A DNA stretch of 39,288 bases from Schoenoplectus triqueter (lineage: Eukaryota; Streptophyta; Magnoliopsida; Poales; Cyperaceae), in the NCBI GenBank assembly GCA_964058805.1, contig CAXKVV010001359.1, positions 1 through 39,288 on the forward strand, read 5' to 3'. This document shows, piece after piece, positions 34,258 to 39,288 of this stretch (position 1 is its first letter; each line of letters opens with the position of its first letter). The position numbers and the translations under genes are program-made. The notes under the pieces are model-generated. The model did not search any database and was not told the DNA's origin. It was given only the letters and a program-made list of their open reading frames with translations.

Positions 34258-36200
34258 CTATTTAGGCCTCTTACGGTAGGGATACAAAATATCGTCAACA
34301 GTTTCTTTTACATAGTTCCCAACCTTGTTAAGGTTTGTAGCAACACCTGATGCCACCAAACCAGCATTCCTCCAAAATCTGCCACATGATACAATAAATT
34401 TTCAATTCAATATTTTAAAACTAATAATCACCTCAGGATTAAGAGTTCATAAAAAAAACTTACTTGCCAACAAAATCCTCCCCTGAAATGAGTCCTGGTC
34501 TTTTTATTCGTTGTTCAGGTGGATGAGATTTTTCTTCTACAAATTAAAATAAAGAATTGAGATCTGAATATTGTTTTCATTATTTAAAATAAAGAACAAA
34601 ATCCTTCCAATTCCCCGGCTGAATTTAGAAACAATCTTGAGTATTGGTGATATTAACACTTTTAGCAATTATGATGTACCCCTAATATTTACCTTCCTTG
34701 TGTTTATTTGCTGGTGCATGTTGTTTTGATGGTCTTTTATCCACCAATATCTGCATGTTATCGCAGAGTAACTGTTAGAATATTAAAAGAGAAAACAATA
34801 ACAACATAAAAATAAATGAAGTTAACTCAAACAATGGTGATTAATTGAAAACTAAATATATTATAAGGTAGTCAGTAAGCATATGAGAACCCAAGTTAAT
34901 CATAAGCAGTTGTCAGAAAACAACATAGCTCTGCCATCCTTCATACATAAAATAAGAAGTTGAATTTACAAAGGTACTATCCTGTCTGGTACCAAAAAAA
35001 TACAGAAAAGAATAAACCAGGTAGTGTGTCATACCAACAGGAATTTTTCTACAAGAGTTCCAAAGCCAAATGATGCCAGAAATAAGTGTGCTAACACACT
35101 ATTTTGAAGGTAGATGGAAAAAGGCTGAGAACTCTTACCTCAAGGCCAACACAGAATGGCAATTCAGCTTGATTCTCTTTCTTGTCAGAAGGATCTTTTT
35201 CCTTCTTATCCAAGTACAATGAATAGCCGACACATGCATATCTGAAATCAGATAGGTTCCTTCCCTCTTTAGCAGCCTCTAGCTCAGATTCACCTACTAT
35301 GTAATCCGGAACTGTTGCAATATAACATTAAAAACAATACAATTAAATACTTAAAGATGGCAAACCAAAAGGATAAATATGTGATAAGAATATACTCCTT
35401 TTCTGTACATGAAATTCATGTATGGTTCCAGTTTGGGAGTAACCAGTACAGAATGAAGATGTAAGCATTAGCTGGTACGTATAAACAATTTCACAGCTCC
35501 TGAACTGGTATAATACTATTGGATAATTACAGCCATATCTAGTATGTCCTAAAAATATTCATTTGCCTTTATTTGGGAATAATGATTGAAAATTGTTAAA
35601 ACAGCTCAGTAAAGCCATGCTAACCCAAAACAAAAGAAATTAGTAAATTCACTGCAGCTTTTGTCAGTAAAGCTAAAAGCCAGATAGCTGTTAACAGTTT
35701 TACAACTAGAAAAGTCACCTCAAGTGCTATACAATAATACACCTCACCTTTATCATGTTAGAGCTAGCTCCTAAAATATCTCTGAGTATAACTAGGGTTA
35801 ATACTCGCTTTTCTATTTAGCCATTATGTCCTTGTGCAATAATCTCATTTGTCGAATAAGTAACTTCAACCAAGGAGCGAGTATGTACTGAGTAATCTCA
35901 TTTGTCGAATAACTATTTTCCCACATAACAGCAGTCATAGAACAAGAACCTTACACGAAACCTTTCACAAACTAAAATTTCAAACAAGGGCAGGGTTGAA
36001 ATCGTTCCAAAACGAATCCAATTTTCACCTTGGGGAATACTCCTGGAGATACCAGCGCAAACAGGATTCCGCGACTGAGATTTGAGCACCGAGGAGTAAT
36101 AGAGGCATCCCTTACATGACTTTCCTTTCTGGATCGGCGGGACAGGTGGCAACGGCGGCGGGAGAGGCGGCGAGCTGCCGCTCTCCGGCGATTCCTCCAT
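34258..36200 (-). CDS. Conserved plant protein of unknown function (DUF8204-like)
   Basis: Exons are 36029-36200, 35139-35311, 34693-34750, 34464-34536 and 34258-34378. All introns are GT-AG, the phases fit, and the total is 597 nt (198 residues plus stop). Residues 1-24 are proline-rich. KGKSCKGCLYYSS (26-38) has a CX2C pair, and further Cys lie in NPVCAGISRS, YACVGYSLYLD and LPFCVGLE. The middle (about 95-150) is lysine-rich and polar. The C-terminus, NAGLVASGVATNLNKVGNYV and then DDILYPYRKRPK, is the most characteristic block. I recall this arrangement from a widespread plant family annotated as DUF8204, but the name could not be checked. No signal peptide or membrane helix is evident. Function is not known; the cysteines might bind metal. 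The hAT terminus begins about 200 bp upstream of the ATG. Confidence 0.9.
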
Positions 36201-36390
36201 GTCGCTATTCAGCTACTTACACGATTCGTTGCTTTCCCCGTCGATTACGATTAGTGTTCGCCCGTGAAGGGAAGAGGAATGGAAAGCGTTTCGTGAGCTC
36301 CGCCCCCTTTTCGGTATTTTGAGAGAAGACAGAAAGAGAGAGGGGACAGTAATATACAAATTTTCCCTTTTCTTTTTTGAAAGGTTAGCA
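36201..36390 (-). promoter_or_regulatory. Short 5' leader and proximal promoter of the DUF8204-like gene
   Basis: About 190 bp between the ATG and the first repeats of the hAT terminus. It is richer in GC than its surroundings and CT-rich on the gene's strand. No TATA box is evident. Confidence 0.4.
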
Positions 36391-36397
36391 GTGGATA

Positions 36398-36605
36398 GTG
36401 GATTGAAGACGGTCCGGTCCGGGCCGGTCCGGTCCGGATCCGGACGGTCCACGGTCCTGCACGGTCCACGGTCTACGGTCCCGCACGGTCCAAACGGTTC
36501 GGTCCAAGACGGTCCAAATTGGAAAAACCGAACTCGTCCCACCGTTGGCCCCCGGGGGCCGGACCCCCACGGGACGGTCCGGTCCGGTCCACGGTCCGGT
36601 CCAAT
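36398..36605. repeat. GGTCC-rich terminal array of a hAT element
   Basis: At least 15 GGTCC words, mostly as ACGGTCC and CCGGTCC, are packed into about 200 bp. They are followed by a T run and AT-rich DNA up to the transposase stop codon. It lies 3' of the minus-strand transposase, where the element's end is expected. Clustered subterminal repeats are typical of hAT ends. The precise tip is unclear; TAGCAGTGGATAG or TAGTGGATTG (36384-36400) are candidates. Confidence 0.6.
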
Positions 36606-37070
36606 TTTTTTTTTTATAAATTGAAAAAAATAATAATTTATCATATTTTTTAATAATAATTTTTAACTAATTCGAATTATTATTTTTAATTGTTTAAAAA
36701 TTTAATAGTACTAAAAATTAAAAAAATTGTAAAAAAATAAAATTTCAGAAAATTATAAAAAAAATAATAAAAGTTGAAAAATAAATTTATTAATTTTTAA
36801 ATAATCATTTTCATCAAATTAATTATGTATTTTTGAATAATTTAAAAATCAAATAATACACAAAAAAATTATAAAATATCAAAAATTATAAAATAAAATT
36901 TGGATAATATTTTAAGTTACCCTCCTCCTTTAATCCGGGCTTGGGACCGGCTATGTTAAAAAAACATAGGTGGAGTTATAACTTTTTTTTGTTAGTAATG
37001 TTCTTTAAAAAAATAATTGAAATATTTAAAAATAAATAAAAAGATTGATATGGTAAGAAATATCAAACTC
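36606..37070. other. AT-rich 3' region inside the hAT element
   Basis: Non-coding and very AT-rich, apart from a GC-richer patch at 36918-36955. It lies between the terminal array and the transposase stop codon. Confidence 0.5.
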
Positions 37071-38461
37071 CTAGAAGTCATTATGCATATACCATAAATC
37101 GTTGTCTTGAATGTCAATTGGGTCGTCGGAATCATCTTCCAGAGAGATATCAGGGATATTGGTACCGCTTTCTTGAGTTTCTATGGCGGATGTTGCTGTC
37201 TCAAATGTGGTATCATGTTGCATGCGACTTTCAGCATCAATCCAATCTTTATTGCACACAAGTTGTTCGAAAAGTTTTGAACCCAATTTTGTACGCTTAT
37301 CTGTTAGGATCCTGTTTGCCGAACTAAAACATGATTCGGAAGGGACGGTTGACACAGGCACTGCAAATACATCACGCGCCATCATCGCCAATGTTGGATA
37401 GGCAGTTGCATTCCTCTTCCAGTACTCCAGGATATCAATTTGATCATCTTCCATGCTTCCCAAACAATAACTCAGTAATTCGTTATTGTTTATTTGTTGA
37501 TCTTCAAAACAATCATCATCTCACAACTCATTTAGCAATCCAGATGAACTATTACTTCTATACGATTAAAAATGAACACAATATAAGTGAATAAATTATG
37601 TAATAGAAAGAATGATGATTAAAATTCATACCTAATGTTGCGATCGGTAGTAGAAGGATTATTAGTATTTCGTCGGGAGTTATAAATGTTGAACATCTCC
37701 TCCAATAAGCTATTTACGCGATTATCTTCTTCATTAGTGCGTAGATGTAGATTTTGTTTGTACCTTTGAAGAAGCCTTACGGTGTATTTTTTCTTGAATG
37801 ATGGATGAAGACAATTTGCGATAATTGTCACGGCGGGTACTTCCTCCCAATATTTGAGAAAATTTTCTTTCATTGCTTCTATGATTGGAGAAAGAGAGGA
37901 GTCGAGACTTTCTATATTTTCCATCTCACGATAAACCTTTTGAGAAAAAGAATATAAAAAAAAGATTAGATAAAAAAAGAATATAGAACAAAATGTGATA
38001 GAAAAAATAATATAGAAAGACAAAAAGATAAAAAGTTAAAAAAGATGAAGTTTAAAATGAATCAAATTAAAAAAAAAGATAATTCACCTTCGATATACGA
38101 TAAAGATGATGAAGTAATTCATATGTAGACGGTGTATACGAGCACGATAGTTTGACGGTTGCCGTGAAGAAGACACCGAGGAAGGATTTTAACATCTCAA
38201 GTTGGTCCCATTCTCCCTCGGAGATAAGCAAATGAATCCCTCGGTTGAGTTATTTAAGGTTTCGGTTATAGCATGCTTGTAAGGAAAACAACGATGAAAC
38301 ATTCTATAGGTCGAGTTCCAACGGGTATCTACATCCCATGGTACTCTTAACTTGCTCAAACCCAACCGGACACATAAGGCGTGAAATTCTTGTTTTCTTA
38401 TATTATTTGAAAAAATATGGTGAAGACTATTTTTAAATTTCACAATTAATGCATTAACATT
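37071..38461 (-). pseudogene. hAT-superfamily transposase, C-terminal half, degraded
   Basis: Three exons can be joined: 38088-38461, 37632-37936 and 37071-37557. The introns of 151 and 74 bp are GT-AG and in phase. Exon A has VPWDVDTRWNSTYRM, the typical hAT catalytic-core block. Exon B has NIESLDSSLSPII and the ANCLHPSFKKKY region. Exon C holds the hAT dimerisation domain, with YPTLAMMARDVFAVPVSTVP and SESCFSSANRILTDKRTKL, and ends at a stop at 37071. Plant relatives are Ac/Tam3 and the domesticated DAYSLEEPER/RICESLEEPER proteins. Two lesions are visible: a frameshift at 38211-38212, and an in-frame stop at 37521-37523 near the start of exon C. The BED zinc finger and first catalytic residues would lie beyond the right edge. 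It is a transposon relic, not a domesticated gene, because the frame is broken. Confidence 0.88.
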
Positions 38462-39125
38462 CTAAAAAATATTCTAACAAAAAAATGAATTTAACACAAT
38501 AAATAAATTTACAAAAGAAAACAACAATCTAAATAAATCCCTACTTAAAAAATAAATTTAACATTCTAAAAAATGTTCTAACAAAAAAATGAATTTAACA
38601 CAATAAATAAATTTACAAAAGAAAACAACAATCTAAATAAATCCCTACTTAAAAAATAAATTTAACATTCTAAAAAATGTTCTAACAAAAAAATGAATTT
38701 AACACAATAAATAAATTTATAAAAGAAAACAACAATCTAAATAAATCCCTACTTAAAAAATAAATTTAACATTCTAAAAAATGTTCTAACAAAAAAATGA
38801 ATTTAACACAATAAATAAATTTACAAAAGAAAACAACAATCTAAATAAATCCCTACTTAAAAAATAAATTTAACATTCTAAAAAATGTTCTAACAAAAAA
38901 ATGAATTTAACATAATAAATAAATTTTAAAAAGAAAACAACAATCTAAATAAATCCCTACTTAAAAAATAAATTTAACATTCTAAAAAATGTTCTAATAA
39001 AAAAACAAATTTAACATAATAAATAAATTTACAAAAGAAATCAACAATCTAAATAAATTCCTACTTAAAAAATAAATTTAACATTCTAAAATAAATTCTA
39101 ACCAAAAAATAAATTTAACATTAAA
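38457..39125 (-). repeat. 104-bp minisatellite (about 6.4 units) in a transposase intron
   Basis: ACATTCTAAA recurs at 38457, 38561, 38665, 38769, 38873, 38977 and 39081, each exactly 104 bp apart. The units differ by only a few bases, with most change in the last ones. Each contains ATGAATTTAACA, AACAACAATCTAAATAAATC and CTACTTAAAAAATAAATTT. The array starts at the acceptor of transposase exon A and lies in the preceding intron. Confidence 0.95.
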
Positions 39126-39288
39126 TCTAATATTCTAAATCAATTAATCTAACAACATAAAACTAAAATGTAATATTCTAAGAAAAAAATAAATTTCTAC
39201 AATTAAAAAATTATAAATTAAAAATTAGATTTTATAAATAAACTAATTTCTACAAATTTCAAATAAAAAATTATGAATAAAATCTAAC
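39126..39288. other. AT-rich DNA at the window edge
   Basis: It contains decayed pieces of the 104-bp unit and no coding sequence. It is probably still inside the hAT element's intron. Confidence 0.45.

Noticed and set aside
36213..36644. Long overlapping frames on both strands rich in G, P, R and T
   Set aside because: They follow from the GGTCC repeat array, which stays open in several frames. No domain is present and the array is better explained as a hAT terminus.
37071..38461. Domesticated hAT transposase gene (DAYSLEEPER type)
   Set aside because: A frameshift and an in-frame stop break the coding sequence, and an element-like GGTCC terminus is still present.
38457..39125. CRISPR-like array
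   Set aside because: The 104-bp units are contiguous with no distinct spacers, in a plant genome and inside a transposase intron; it is a minisatellite.

Overview
The window is nuclear DNA of a flowering plant, most likely not a grass. It is AT-rich, its genes have several GT-AG introns, and transposable elements make up most of the rest. The species cannot be named from the sequence. No bacterial, phage, organellar or CRISPR features are present.

Three host genes can be assembled exon by exon, all on the minus strand. (1) At the left edge is a double B-box zinc-finger regulator of the BBX20/21/22 type (exons 1060-1251 and about 168-618), whose 3' end may lie outside the window. (2) At 25895-31328 is a seven-exon gene for a 224-residue mitochondrial inner-membrane coiled-coil protein of the FMP32/MCUR1 (CCDC90) family. 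(3) At 34258-36200 is a five-exon gene for a 198-residue conserved plant protein of unknown function (DUF8204-like). For genes 2 and 3 all exon phases fit and the proteins read through from ATG to stop.

The main mobile element is a complete 6.8-kb Ty1/copia retrotransposon on the minus strand (7013-13828). It has 399-bp LTRs that differ at six sites, a 5-bp target duplication (ATATG), an initiator-tRNA-Met primer-binding site and a polypurine tract. Its single gag-pol frame is broken by two stop codons. The right edge carries the C-terminal half of a decayed hAT transposase (37071-38461) with a GGTCC-rich terminus about 200 bp upstream of the DUF8204-like gene. An intron of this transposase holds a 104-bp minisatellite whose units each copy the splice-acceptor context. 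An RTE-type LINE fragment lies at 17526-18620.

The space between holds many non-autonomous elements. Between 15.4 and 22.5 kb there are at least seven fold-back elements of two families. Five share one core but have three different kinds of ends, and several lie in or beside (TA)n tracts. hAT-like elements with GACCCG arrays lie at 3682-4097 (8-bp duplication) and 26927-27837. Elements with long terminal inverted repeats lie at 4795-5144, 23870-25172, 28410-29378 and 29724-30117. Three FMP32 introns each carry one such element. The remaining intergenic DNA shows nothing that can be recognised by eye.
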